A stretch of DNA of 9,322 bases, taken from Clostridiaceae bacterium. Its GTDB lineage: Bacteria; Bacillota_A; Clostridia; Acetivibrionales; Acetivibrionaceae. Below, piece after piece: positions 1 through 6,965 of the stretch (its first letter is position 1; every line of letters begins with the position of its first letter). Made by a program: the position numbers and the translations under genes. Under the pieces are notes generated by a model. That model searched no databases. It saw nothing but the letters and a program-made list of their open reading frames with translations, and was not told the origin of the DNA. Where the stretch lies: positions 1 to 9,322 of the forward strand of contig JAAZCB010000846.1 in NCBI GenBank assembly GCA_012513545.1, written 5' to 3'.

Positions 1-840
1 ATATCCTATGATAAAAACCAGCTGAACTGGGCAAAAACTGACTTGCTTTACGGTAAGCTGGATGAGGACCTGATGAATGAGAAAAACGGGGTGATAGCGG
101 TTCATACCACATTAAGAAAAGGTGTAACATCACGTACCGCAATTTTTGAGTTTGGTGACAAGGTTTATGCAGATACTCCGACAGGTACGAAGACTCTGAC
201 TGTTGTGGGAATACTCCGTTCACTGCCTTTTAGCGATTCCAAACTGAACCTGACTACGTTTATTGCAACGGAGAAGCTCTTTACTGAATTGACAGGCGAT
301 GAGGCGTTAAAGGTTATTGACATCCAGTTGAAAGGTAAAAATCAGGAGCAGACCATACGAGAGATAAAAAGCATTGCCGGGGATAGTGCAACCTTTTTGG
401 ATTCCCGTCAAAAGAACGATGAAATGGACAAGACGTTTATGACCATGGCTGTATTTATATACGGTTTTGTCATAGTAATTGCTTTCATAAGCCTGTTGAA
501 TATAGTAAATACCATGAACACAAGTGTTGCTGCTAAAACACGATACTATGGGGTTATGCGAGCGGTTGGAATGACAGGGGGGCAGCTTGACAGAATGGTT
601 TTGGCAGAGGCTGCTGCATACAGCCTTATAGGATGTTTTGCCGGCTGTGTTCTTGGAATTCTTCTGCAAAGGGCATTGATTAACAATTTTATGACACATT
701 TCAAGATGGTCTGGAAATTTCCTCTGGCCCAGGTAATTCTAATATTTGTTTTATCAATGCTGGTAACTGCAATTTCTGTTATAAGTCCGTTAAAAAGGGT
801 TAAGGCAAGGGGGATTGCCGATGTTGTGAACTCATTATAA
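1..840 (+). CDS. ABC transporter permease, FtsX/MacB type (C-terminal part, 5' end outside window)
   Basis: The reading frame is open from base 1 and ends in TAA at 838-840, so the gene starts upstream and only its last 279 codons are visible. The TTG at 43 has no ribosome binding site and is not the real start. Residues are counted from base 1. The first ~145 form a soluble extracytoplasmic domain. Three hydrophobic segments follow at about 147-171, 203-222 and 241-262. Between the first two lies a stretch with R-Y-Y-G-V-M-R-A-V-G-M (about 181-191), the conserved cytoplasmic segment of FtsX/LolE/MacB permeases that contacts the ATPase. Proteins of this family work with an ABC ATPase as mechanotransducing or export machines. 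The substrate cannot be read from this fragment. The partner ATPase, if linked, would lie upstream. The class is confident; the function is not. Confidence 0.85.
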   Translation: MSYDKNQLNWAKTDLLYGKLDEDLMNEKNGVIAVHTTLRKGVTSRTAIFEFGDKVYADTPTGTKTLTVVGILRSLPFSDSKLNLTTFIATEKLFTELTGDEALKVIDIQLKGKNQEQTIREIKSIAGDSATFLDSRQKNDEMDKTFMTMAVFIYGFVIVIAFISLLNIVNTMNTSVAAKTRYYGVMRAVGMTGGQLDRMVLAEAAAYSLIGCFAGCVLGILLQRALINNFMTHFKMVWKFPLAQVILIFVLSMLVTAISVISPLKRVKARGIADVVNSL

Positions 841-917
841 AGAATATTATAACAAGCAGAGAAGTATTTTTTCATGAACTGGTTCAACCATATCAAATTA
901 TTGAAACATTAAATATA

Positions 918-1174
918 ATACTTAATACTCAACTTTCCCGCCTATAGGATTGTGAGGCTATGGTTGCTCACTATATAATTTATGGTTTATAACATTTATT
1001 AATGATGCTAATATTTTAAGCAGAACAAAGGCATTTTAAGCTTAAAGTATTAGCTCTTTCTAAATATAAACCATATAGTTATGGTCAAAAAGCTTACTTC
1101 CTGACCGTGCTGAGCAATGCTGCGTAAGTAGCAAAGAGCCCATAAATCCTTCGGGAAAGTTGAGTTAAAAGTAT
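918..1174. repeat. ~257-bp imperfect palindrome with nested 110-bp repeat
   Basis: The outer arms 918-940 and 1152-1174 pair at 20 of 23 positions, including a perfect 13-bp core (CTCAACTTTCCCG at 928-940 against 1152-1164). Pairing resumes inward in register: GGATT 947-951 with 1145-1149, GGCT 956-959 with 1137-1140, and TTGCTCA 964-970 with 1111-1117. This suggests one long interrupted hairpin. The 110-bp repeat (970-1079) sits in its apical half. No coding frame is visible. Together with its flanks this accounts for most of the 445-bp gene-free stretch between the permease and the DUF2935 gene. It could be a miniature mobile element (MITE-like) or a structured RNA. No target-site duplication could be recognised. 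Confidence 0.65.
970..1079 (+). repeat. 110-bp dispersed repeat, copy 1
   Basis: This segment matches the reverse complement of 6967-7076 at 101 of 110 positions with no gaps; eight of the nine differences are transitions. Its ends are related inverted repeats (ACTATATAATTTATGGTTTAT at the left, and an ACTATATGGTTTAT-like sequence read inward from the right). It carries an internal hairpin with 15-nt stems at 1007-1021 and 1040-1054, fully paired with one U-G wobble, around an 18-nt loop. It contains no ORF. It looks like a small non-autonomous mobile element or a repeated structured RNA. Confidence 0.8.
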
Positions 1175-1285
1175 AATTCTAAAATGAGTATCAATACTTG
1201 TTGTAATATTATGTAACCTAATTAATTCTCAAAGCATACAATATACTACCATTGCAAAATCTGTAACTTGATAGAGGGGTATATT

Positions 1286-2047
1286 ATGTTAAGTTTAATG
1301 GAAGAAATTAGATTCTGGACCGGCATAATGAGGGATCATGGAGATTTTATACTGAATTCATTATCCTATAATGAGCAGGAAGCGATAAACTGTGCATGTT
1401 TTTATAAAAATACCTTCTCAAAGCTGCATGAACAGTCAAAAAGGATTATGGCAGTAAATGATACCAGTGCAGTTAATGCTATTTTTAATGAATGCATGAG
1501 TTGTCTGTTAAGTTTTATTGATTTCAAGAGACTTTTGCTTGGAAGGTTGTTGAAATGCCAGCTTGGAACCAGTCTTCCACCAACCTTCTATAATCATATG
1601 ATAAATGAAGCAATGGAGTTTTATCAGACTCTCCTGCTGGCGAAATGTACCAAGCCTTTAAATCCGACACATGAAAATCTTAATCTTCACACAGTCTGGC
1701 TTCCGGATTCATCAGGGCATGCAGCTACAATAGCCTGTGAACTCGACCCGGTGGAAAAGGAGCTTATTAAGGAAGCTAAGGAATTCCAGAAGAGTTTCAT
1801 GAATTTGTCATTAAAAGCTGAAGAGCTTGAAAAGATGCTCAAGAGAACGTGTCTTGATAATGGAGCATTAAAACATCTTAATGAAGAAGTTATGAAAAAG
1901 CTTGAGGAATTTATATGTTACCTGGAGAAAGTCAGGGAGTTGAATAAAAAGTGCAGGATACTAAGTGTTTTAAAGCCATTAATGCCTGATCATATGATGA
2001 GAGAAGAAATATATTACCTTGGTAAGCTTGCAATTTATAAGTGCTAG
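1286..2047 (+). CDS. DUF2935 family protein (predicted ferritin-like metal binding)
   Basis: The protein has 253 residues. The ATG at 1286 is chosen because AGAGGGG (1273-1279) lies six bases upstream; a TTG at 1268 in the same frame would overlap that site. The sequence shows an internal two-fold repeat typical of DUF2935. Half one has EEIRFWTGIMRDHGDF (H18) and FYNHMINEA (H104, E108). Half two has WLPDSSGHAATI (H145, with E152) and PDHMMREE (H236, E240/E241). From memory of the family, the fold is a ferritin-like helical bundle and these His/Glu residues are likely metal ligands; the biological role is unknown. A helical, charged segment at about 155-220 includes the linker between the repeats. 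It is monocistronic as far as can be seen, with no clear sigma-A promoter upstream. It lies 206 bp downstream of the 110-bp repeat copy 1. Family assignment is strong; function is unassigned. Confidence 0.85.
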   Translation: MLSLMEEIRFWTGIMRDHGDFILNSLSYNEQEAINCACFYKNTFSKLHEQSKRIMAVNDTSAVNAIFNECMSCLLSFIDFKRLLLGRLLKCQLGTSLPPTFYNHMINEAMEFYQTLLLAKCTKPLNPTHENLNLHTVWLPDSSGHAATIACELDPVEKELIKEAKEFQKSFMNLSLKAEELEKMLKRTCLDNGALKHLNEEVMKKLEEFICYLEKVRELNKKCRILSVLKPLMPDHMMREEIYYLGKLAIYKC

Positions 2048-2138
2048 GAAAAATATCCGTTTTACAAAGATGTTTTAGAGAAATTTACAGAAGGCAAGTA
2101 CTCAATAGGCTTGATTAATGGATTCTTTTGATTTAAAA

Positions 2139-2144
2139 TATAAT
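2139..2144 (+). promoter_or_regulatory. Possible -10 box of the ABC-F leader transcript
   Basis: TATAAT is a perfect sigma-A -10 hexamer. Transcription would start near 2151, just before the short upstream ORF, giving a leader of about 206 nt. The matching -35 is poor: TTAATG at 2115-2120 with 18-bp spacing. The call is tentative. Confidence 0.35.
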
Positions 2145-2176
2145 TATAGAATTATGAAAGGTTAAGGATTTTACAC

Positions 2177-2191
2177 ATGAAGATTAGCTAA
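2177..2191 (+). CDS. Candidate regulatory upstream ORF, peptide MKIS
   Basis: This is a four-codon ORF (ATG AAG ATT AGC TAA) preceded by AAGGA at 2164-2168 with an eight-base spacer, so it has a plausible ribosome binding site. Its last codon and stop overlap the 5' strand of the leader stem P1 (2188-2197). A ribosome paused on it would cover that strand. Very short leader ORFs of this kind are known ahead of other antibiotic-responsive ABC-F genes in Firmicutes. Here the role is inferred from position and the pairing logic alone; the peptide itself shows no motif. Confidence 0.5.
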   Translation: MKIS

Positions 2192-2351
2192 TTCAGCGAA
2201 AATTCTATTGAATTTATTAAGAGCATATGCTCTTGTTTGTGCTGGATTAGTTTAAGAATAAACCTTATTTCGTATTTTGTCTTGCTGAGACTATATTTTA
2301 CGTTTATTTTTATCTTTCCGGCACACTTTTAAAAAAAGTGAGAGGAGAGAT
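2186..2351 (+). ncRNA. Attenuator leader RNA of the ABC-F gene (three-way junction, antiterminator, terminator)
   Basis: Stem P1 pairs 2186-2197 with 2241-2252 (12 pairs, two of them G-U). It encloses P2 (AAATTC 2200-2205 with GAATTT 2210-2215) and P3 (AAGAGC 2219-2224 with GCTCTT 2229-2234), forming a three-way junction. The 3' strand of P1 has an alternative partner: 2238-2246 (TGTGCTGGA) pairs with 2317-2325 (TCCGGCACA), nine bp with one wobble. The latter segment overlaps the 5' arm of the terminator at 2312-2351. The two states exclude each other. With P1 formed, the terminator folds and the gene is off. With P1 blocked by a ribosome on the MKIS ORF, the antiterminator forms and the gene is on. 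The pairings are seen directly; the regulation is inferred. Confidence 0.6.
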
Positions 2352-2356
2352 TTTTT
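2312..2356 (+). terminator. Conditional terminator that also hides the ABC-F ribosome binding site
   Basis: The outer stem ATCTTTCC (2312-2319) pairs with GGAGAGAT (2344-2351), eight pairs with one U-G. The inner stem CACTTTT (2324-2330) pairs with AAAAGTG (2334-2340) around an AAA loop. A run of six Ts (2351-2356) follows and ends right at the ATG (2357). The 3' arm contains GAGGAGAG, the only Shine-Dalgarno of the gene. The fold would therefore stop transcription and also mask translation of any read-through message. The inner stem is AT-rich, so termination strength is uncertain. Confidence 0.6.
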
Positions 2357-3970
2357 ATGCTGATTTTGGAAGCTGGAAATATAAAGAAATATTTCAGTGA
2401 CAGATTAATTGTAGAACTCGACGGACTTAAGATTTATTCAGGTGATAAGATCGGTGTAGTTGGACAGAATGGTGCAGGCAAAACAACATTGATGAATATA
2501 CTCTCAAAAGAAATTCAACCCGATGAAGGGTTTGTCAAATTGTATTGCGAAGCAGCATACATCCGACAATTCTCCCAGGAAAAAATTGATTCGGATAAGA
2601 AGCTGCAAAAGGAGTTTGAATTATCACGGATATTGAACCAGGATGTGTTTAGCGGAGGAGAAAGTACTAGAATCAGGATTTCAAATGCATTGAACCGTAA
2701 CAGTTTAATGCTGTTTGCCGATGAACCTACTGCCAATCTTGATTATAAGGGTATTGAGCTATTAAGGGAGAAACTTCAAAAAACAGAAACTTTTTTATTA
2801 ATCAGCCACGATCGGGGTCTTTTAGATGATCTCTGCAATAAAATTCTTGAAATCAGGGACGGAAAAGTCAGGCTGTACAGCGGCAATTATTCTCTTTACA
2901 GGGAACAGACCGACAATGAGTTCCGACATGCGGGACAGGAATATGAGAAGTATGTTGCTGAAAGGACTAAACTTGAAGAGGCTGTAAGAGAAAGGCAAAG
3001 TAAGGCAAAATCAATAAGGAAAGCACCTGCCAGAATGGGGAATTCGGAAGCAAGGCTTCATAGGCGCAGTTCAACTGAAAAACAGGAGAAAATAAATAAT
3101 GCAGTCAACAGTTTAAAGACACGTCTTGATAAGCTTGAAGTAAAGGAAAAGCCAAAGGAGCTTCCGTCAATAAAGCTGGATTTTTCCTTGACAAATCCAC
3201 CTGAAAATAAAATTGTCATTTCTGCAAAAAGTCTCTCTTTCAGTTATGGTAGTAAGGATATATTTAGAAATACCGGTTTTAAAATTTATAACGGGTCCAA
3301 AACTGCCATCTGGGGTGAAAACGGCACAGGAAAGACTACTCTTTTGAACCTTATCGCCAGTAGAGATGATAGTATATACATTGTTCCGAAAGCAGTGACA
3401 GGCCATTTCCATCAAAGCTTTGAAAATCTTAACCTTAACAGGACTGTGCTTGAAAATGTAATGGAGGATAGCGTTCAAACCCAGTCGGCAGCACGTACAA
3501 TTCTGGCAAGACTTCTTATCTCAGGTGATGATGTTTATAAGAAAGCAGGTGTGTTAAGCGGAGGTGAAAGGATAAAGGTATCGTTTGCAAAGCTTTTTGT
3601 ATCAAACGCAAATGTTCTTATTCTCGATGAGCCGACAAACTATCTGGATATGACATCCATTGAGGCCCTGGAAAACGTCTTAAGGGATTATGAAGGCACC
3701 GTGCTGTTTGTTTCCCACGACAAAGCCTTTGTGAATGGGGTTGCTGACAGGCTTCTTGCAATTGAGGATAAAGAATTACGGGAATTTGAAGGGAGTTTAA
3801 AGGATTATATAAGTGGCAGGCAGAATGCTCAAGAGGCAGTTCTGAATGATACGGAAAGGACTTTGCTGCAAATGAGAATTACTGAGACAATTGCAAAAAT
3901 GTCAAAGTCCAATGCAGACAAGGAGGCTCTTGAGGCAGAATACCAGGCTTTGGTTAAGCAGTTGAAATAG
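2357..3970 (+). CDS. ABC-F ATPase, probable antibiotic-resistance ribosomal protection protein (CplR/VmlR/Vga-like)
   Basis: The protein has 537 residues with two ABC domains and no membrane segments, which defines the ABC-F class. Domain 1 has Walker A GQNGAGKT (36-43), signature FSGGES (98-103), Walker B LMLFADEP (117-124) and the H-loop H151. A charged interdomain linker of ~90 residues follows (about 185-275, including APARMGNSEARLHR). This linker reaches toward the peptidyl-transferase centre in resistance-type members. Domain 2 has Walker A GENGTGKT (320-327), signature LSGGE (400-404), Walker B VLILDEP (420-426) and H454. The Walker-A-to-signature spacing in domain 1 is short, with no arm insertion, as in Vga/Lsa/VmlR rather than EttA/Uup. 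Such proteins displace pleuromutilin, lincosamide or streptogramin A drugs from the ribosome. The exact drug range cannot be read. The inducible-looking leader upstream supports a resistance role. The ATG at 2357 is fixed by GAGGAGAG upstream. Confidence 0.85.
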   Translation: MLILEAGNIKKYFSDRLIVELDGLKIYSGDKIGVVGQNGAGKTTLMNILSKEIQPDEGFVKLYCEAAYIRQFSQEKIDSDKKLQKEFELSRILNQDVFSGGESTRIRISNALNRNSLMLFADEPTANLDYKGIELLREKLQKTETFLLISHDRGLLDDLCNKILEIRDGKVRLYSGNYSLYREQTDNEFRHAGQEYEKYVAERTKLEEAVRERQSKAKSIRKAPARMGNSEARLHRRSSTEKQEKINNAVNSLKTRLDKLEVKEKPKELPSIKLDFSLTNPPENKIVISAKSLSFSYGSKDIFRNTGFKIYNGSKTAIWGENGTGKTTLLNLIASRDDSIYIVPKAVTGHFHQSFENLNLNRTVLENVMEDSVQTQSAARTILARLLISGDDVYKKAGVLSGGERIKVSFAKLFVSNANVLILDEPTNYLDMTSIEALENVLRDYEGTVLFVSHDKAFVNGVADRLLAIEDKELREFEGSLKDYISGRQNAQEAVLNDTERTLLQMRITETIAKMSKSNADKEALEAEYQALVKQLK

Positions 3971-4025
3971 GGTTATTATCAGGGACATGTGATGTGCACT
4001 ATAAAATTATCTGCACTAAAAATTA

Positions 4026-4054
4026 TTGACAACAGGAAACCTCTATGTAATAAT
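4026..4054 (+). promoter_or_regulatory. Sigma-A promoter of pdxS-pdxT
   Basis: A consensus -35 TTGACA (4026-4031), a 17-bp spacer and AATAAT (4049-4054, five of six matches) form a strong vegetative promoter. Transcription would start near 4061, giving a ~48-nt 5' UTR before pdxS. Confidence 0.7.
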
Positions 4055-4061
4055 ATTCAAA

Positions 4062-4095
4062 ATCTATAGATACACTTAATAATTGTATCGATACA
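4062..4095. promoter_or_regulatory. Candidate operator of pdxST (palindromes and GATACA repeats)
   Basis: Two perfect palindromes lie between the predicted transcription start and the ribosome binding site: ATCTATAGAT (4062-4071) and TGTATCGATACA (4084-4095). The hexamer GATACA occurs at 4069-4074 and 4090-4095, 21 bp apart (two helical turns), with an inverted copy TGTATC at 4084-4089. MocR-type PdxR regulators of pdxST are known to use combined direct and inverted repeats, so this is a reasonable operator. No pdxR gene is in the window and the assignment is inferred. Confidence 0.4.
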
Positions 4096-4108
4096 TATGG
4101 AGGTTGAC

Positions 4109-4987
4109 ATGGAAAACAGGTATGAACTGAATAAAAATCTTGCACAAATGCTAAAAGGCGGAGTTATTATGGATGTTACCAATGCCTCGGAGGCTGAAAT
4201 TGCACAGGAAGCCGGTGCAGTTGCAGTTATGGCATTGGAAAGAGTTCCCTCGGATATAAGGAAGCAGGGGGGAGTTGCAAGAATGTCCGATCCGAAAATA
4301 ATAAAGGAAATAAAAGGTGCAGTTACCATTCCGGTAATGGCAAAAGCAAGAATAGGTCATATAGTAGAAGCTCAAATACTGGAGTCACTAGGAATTGACT
4401 ATATTGATGAAAGTGAAGTTCTGACACCGGCAGATGAAGTATACCATATTGATAAACTGAGGTTTAAGATTCCATTTGTCTGCGGAGCCAGAAACCTTGG
4501 GGAAGCTCTCCGGAGAATCGGGGAAGGTGCAGCTATGATAAGGACAAAGGGTGAAGCAGGTACAGGAAATGTGGTAGAAGCTGTCAGGCATATAAGGTCA
4601 ATAATGTCTGAAATAAGAAGGGTTGCAGGCCTTCCAAAGGAAGAGCTGATGACGACAGCTAAAGAAATGGGGGCTCCGTATGACCTTGTGGTTGAAGTAG
4701 CTGAAGAAGGCAGGCTTCCGGTAGTTAACTTTGCAGCCGGAGGAATAGCGACTCCGGCTGATGCAGCTTTAATGATGCAGTTAGGAAGTGAAGGTGTATT
4801 CGTAGGCTCCGGTATATTCAAGTCATCCAATCCTGAGAAGATGGCCCGGGCTATTGTTAAGGCAACAACTTTTTATAGGGAGCCGCAGGTAGTTGCCGAG
4901 GTTTCCGAGGACCTGGGTGAGGCTATGCGGGGACTTGAAGTCTCACAGATTGAACCTGGCAGCCTTTTATCAACCCGGGGGTGGTAG
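4109..4987 (+). CDS. pdxS: Pyridoxal 5'-phosphate synthase lyase subunit PdxS
   Basis: The 292-residue protein matches the usual family length and is recognisable throughout. PdxS condenses ribose 5-phosphate, glyceraldehyde 3-phosphate and ammonia into pyridoxal 5'-phosphate as the (beta-alpha)8 barrel core of the PdxS12:PdxT12 complex in the cytoplasm. The catalytic residues are present: D22 (GGVIMDV), K79 in [10 protein letters not shown], which binds the sugar, and K147 in [11 protein letters not shown]. The phosphate-binding [10 protein letters not shown] (211-220) and VGSGIFKS are also intact. The start at 4109 is chosen because GGAGG (4099-4103) lies five bases upstream. The in-frame ATG at 4097 overlaps that site and adds non-family residues. 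The gene is the first of a two-gene operon, with pdxT beginning five bases after its stop, and has its own strong promoter. Identification is very secure. Confidence 0.97.
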   Translation: MENRYELNKNLAQMLKGGVIMDVTNASEAEIAQEAGAVAVMALERVPSDIRKQGGVARMSDPKIIKEIKGAVTIPVMAKARIGHIVEAQILESLGIDYIDESEVLTPADEVYHIDKLRFKIPFVCGARNLGEALRRIGEGAAMIRTKGEAGTGNVVEAVRHIRSIMSEIRRVAGLPKEELMTTAKEMGAPYDLVVEVAEEGRLPVVNFAAGGIATPADAALMMQLGSEGVFVGSGIFKSSNPEKMARAIVKATTFYREPQVVAEVSEDLGEAMRGLEVSQIEPGSLLSTRGW

Positions 4988-4992
4988 AAATT

Positions 4993-5589
4993 ATGAACAT
5001 TGGTGTGCTTGCCCTGCAGGGGTCATACAAAGAACATATCGAAAGTTTGTCAAGGCTTGAAAATGTTTGCGCGGTCGAAGTAAAAAAAACTGAACAGTTA
5101 AATAACGTGTCCGGCTTGATTATCCCGGGTGGGGAAAGTACTACAATAGGCAAGCTGCTCAGGGAATGCCAGCTCGAAGAACCCATTAGAGAGAAAGTAT
5201 TGAATGGAATGCCTTTGTGGGGAACCTGTGCAGGAATGATTATTATTGCGAAGGAAATTACAAATGCAAGCTACAGGCATCTTGGAATAATGGACATTGC
5301 TGTAAGAAGGAACGCATATGGCGGGCAGCTGGACAGCTTCAGTACAAAAGCTGTTATTCCTTCAATTGCAGAATATGAGATTCCTCTTGTATTTATAAGA
5401 GCTCCATGGATTGAAAGAGTTTGGGGAAATGCAGAGGTTGTTTTAAGTGTTGAGGGAAGGATTGCTGCAGCAAGACAGGGAAATATGCTTGCAACATCCT
5501 TTCATCCGGAGCTTACAGAGGATTTAACCTTTCACAGGTATTTCCTGAAGATGGTTAGGGAATTCTCATCACTCATGTTATGCGGTTAA
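4993..5589 (+). CDS. pdxT: Pyridoxal 5'-phosphate synthase glutaminase subunit PdxT
   Basis: The 198-residue class I glutamine amidotransferase hydrolyses glutamine and channels ammonia to PdxS. Visible features are the start MNIGVLALQG, the PGGEST loop (46-50), the nucleophile C79 in WGTCAGM, and the H171/E173 pair in SFHPELTED, so the catalytic triad is complete. The ATG at 4993 gives the canonical N-terminus; the GTG at 4981 would overlap the end of pdxS and adds atypical residues. The G-rich GGGGGTGG at the pdxS stop serves as ribosome binding site, suggesting translational coupling. The last 17 bp overlap the 3' end of the oppositely oriented MFS gene. The C-terminus (FSSLMLCG) falls in that overlap. 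Confidence 0.96.
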   Translation: MNIGVLALQGSYKEHIESLSRLENVCAVEVKKTEQLNNVSGLIIPGGESTTIGKLLRECQLEEPIREKVLNGMPLWGTCAGMIIIAKEITNASYRHLGIMDIAVRRNAYGGQLDSFSTKAVIPSIAEYEIPLVFIRAPWIERVWGNAEVVLSVEGRIAAARQGNMLATSFHPELTEDLTFHRYFLKMVREFSSLMLCG

Positions 5590-6727
5590 GCGCCTCAATA
5601 CTTGACAATGTAAGAAATACAAATACTAAAACACATATCGGTATGGCTTCAAGGGAGGTTCTCCCTGCCAAAAGCCCGATAAGAGGGATAACTGTTACAC
5701 CGCTTAAGTAGGCTGCACCTACCTGGTAACCTGTTATTACTTCAGATTGATTACTGCCAAAACGGCGTGGCGTTTCATGTACCATACACGGGAATACCGG
5801 AGCACACCCAAGACCGATTAGTATAATCCCGGGTAAGGTTAAAGAAATTGCAGGAACTGCAAAAACAACAGCACCTATAATTGCAATAAAGAGTCCTGCA
5901 CGTATCATTTGACGGTTTGTCAGCTTGGTGGTAACGAAGCCTGATATAAATCGTCCAACAGTAATGCTGGCATAGAAAAGAGAAATCCATAAGCCTGCTG
6001 TACCCTGAGAAATTCCGCGTCCTTCAACCAGCAGGCTTCCCAGCCACGCTCCTGTTCCAGCTTCTATACCGATATAAAGCGGAAATGCAATAATGGACAG
6101 CAGCACTCCTTTGTTGCGAAGCAAATTTATTTTAGCAGCTTCTGTGTGGGTGTGACTCTCATCATTTGTTCCATTAGTTTTTTCTTTCCATAAAGGTAGT
6201 GATAGCAGCAGAATTAATGATAATAACAATTGTATAAAGCCGATAATACGGTATCCAGGCCGCCAGTCATTTGCCTGTGTTATGGAGTAGGTCATCACAT
6301 TTGGCCCGATTGATGCACCAAGGCCCCAGAAACAGTGCAACCAGCTCATATGGCGTGAGGAAAAGTTTTTTGCAACATAATTGTTAAGCCCTGTATCTAC
6401 TGCACCTGCACCCAATCCAAGAGGTAAGGTGAATAAGACAAGCCAGACATATGATGGAGCAAGTGAATAGCCTACAAGCATTGAGCCGGTCAGTACGCAA
6501 CTGATAAATGTCACCTTGCCTGTACCCAGCTTTTTTATGACATGTCCGCTCATAAAACTCGAGAATGCAGTAGAAAGAGTACTTACGGACATAAATATAC
6601 CTGCAGCTTCCAGGGGGAGATTAAGCGACGAACGCATTGTCGGCCAGGCGGTTCCAAGTAGACTGTCGGGTAACCCTAATGAAATAAAAGCGACATAAAT
6701 AACCAATAGGAGAATTAAAGTAGCCAA
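5573..6727 (-). CDS. Major facilitator superfamily transporter, FucP-like subgroup
   Basis: The 384-residue membrane protein has about 12 hydrophobic segments. The two halves are separated by a hydrophilic loop at about 181-206 (KEKTNGTNDESHTHTEAAK). The first-half loop 2-3 motif appears as GHVIKKLGTGK (61-71) and its second-half counterpart as GRFISGFVTTKLTNR (258-272). GLGAGAVDTGLNNYVA (104-119) resembles the fucose-permease-like branch of the superfamily, and W129/H131 and E222 are possible in-membrane polar sites. The substrate is unknown; sugar uptake and drug export are both possible. The start is TTG at 6727-6725 on the minus strand, six bases after GGAGG. The gene is convergent with pdxT and overlaps it by 17 bp, so neither can carry a private terminator between them. 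A palindrome lies about 70 bp upstream. Confidence 0.85.
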   Translation of the reverse strand: MATLILLLVIYVAFISLGLPDSLLGTAWPTMRSSLNLPLEAAGIFMSVSTLSTAFSSFMSGHVIKKLGTGKVTFISCVLTGSMLVGYSLAPSYVWLVLFTLPLGLGAGAVDTGLNNYVAKNFSSRHMSWLHCFWGLGASIGPNVMTYSITQANDWRPGYRIIGFIQLLLSLILLLSLPLWKEKTNGTNDESHTHTEAAKINLLRNKGVLLSIIAFPLYIGIEAGTGAWLGSLLVEGRGISQGTAGLWISLFYASITVGRFISGFVTTKLTNRQMIRAGLFIAIIGAVVFAVPAISLTLPGIILIGLGCAPVFPCMVHETPRRFGSNQSEVITGYQVGAAYLSGVTVIPLIGLLAGRTSLEAIPICVLVFVFLTLSSIEALNRIT

Positions 6728-6797
6728 GTTATACCTCCGAACGTAAAAAAAGAATACTTAATGCATATTCAAGTACTATTGCAAAAAGTCGTTTGAT

Positions 6798-6813
6798 TGA
6801 TATAATCATATCA
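6798..6813. promoter_or_regulatory. Small palindrome upstream of the MFS gene
   Basis: TGATAT (6798-6803) and ATATCA (6808-6813) form a perfect inverted repeat around AATC, 71 bp upstream of the MFS start. The size fits a dimeric regulator site, but in AT-rich DNA such a repeat can arise by chance. No convincing promoter for the MFS gene was found; the best was a TTGCAA with a weak -10. Confidence 0.25.
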
Positions 6814-6863
6814 TATGTTTTGGATTAAAACTATAAAAAATATTTTACAAGTTTCATAACTGG

Positions 6864-6965
6864 TAGTGTATTCTCAAATCACCTACGCATTATAAAAATC
6901 CGAGAATTCAGATGTTTTAACGGGTTCGGAGGATTTTCATTTGAACAGGAATTTGAGAAACACTA
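6864..6965. repeat. ~102-bp imperfect palindrome upstream of the NA37 gene
   Basis: The arms TAGTGTATTCTCAAAT (6864-6879) and ATTTGAGAAACACTA (6951-6965) are complementary except for one bulged base. Inner pairing continues with AAAATCC (6895-6901) and GGATTTT (6931-6937), or alternatively TCCGA (6899-6903) with TCGGA (6926-6930). It abuts copy 2 of the 110-bp repeat. Its right arm overlaps the NA37 promoter. It is unrelated in sequence to the palindrome around copy 1. It may be a second small element or a regulatory structure. Confidence 0.55.

Noticed and set aside
307..896. Minus-strand open frames of 116-130 residues opposite the permease
   Set aside because: They overlap each other and the clear permease frame, and have no ribosome binding sites or recognisable domains.
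2154..2165. Alternative leader ORF ATG-AAA-GGT-TAA (MKG)
   Set aside because: It starts almost at the predicted transcript 5' end, has no ribosome binding site and ends well before stem P1; the MKIS ORF fits better.
3971..4025. Terminator after the ABC-F gene
   Set aside because: No stable stem followed by a T-run could be found before the pdxS promoter.
4097..4108. Upstream in-frame ATG for pdxS
   Set aside because: It overlaps the GGAGG ribosome binding site that serves the ATG at 4109, and the extra residues are absent from typical PdxS proteins.
4399..4830. 143-residue open frame on the minus strand inside pdxS
   Set aside because: It lies wholly antisense to a highly conserved gene, lacks a ribosome binding site and matches no family; it is a by-product of pdxS codon use.
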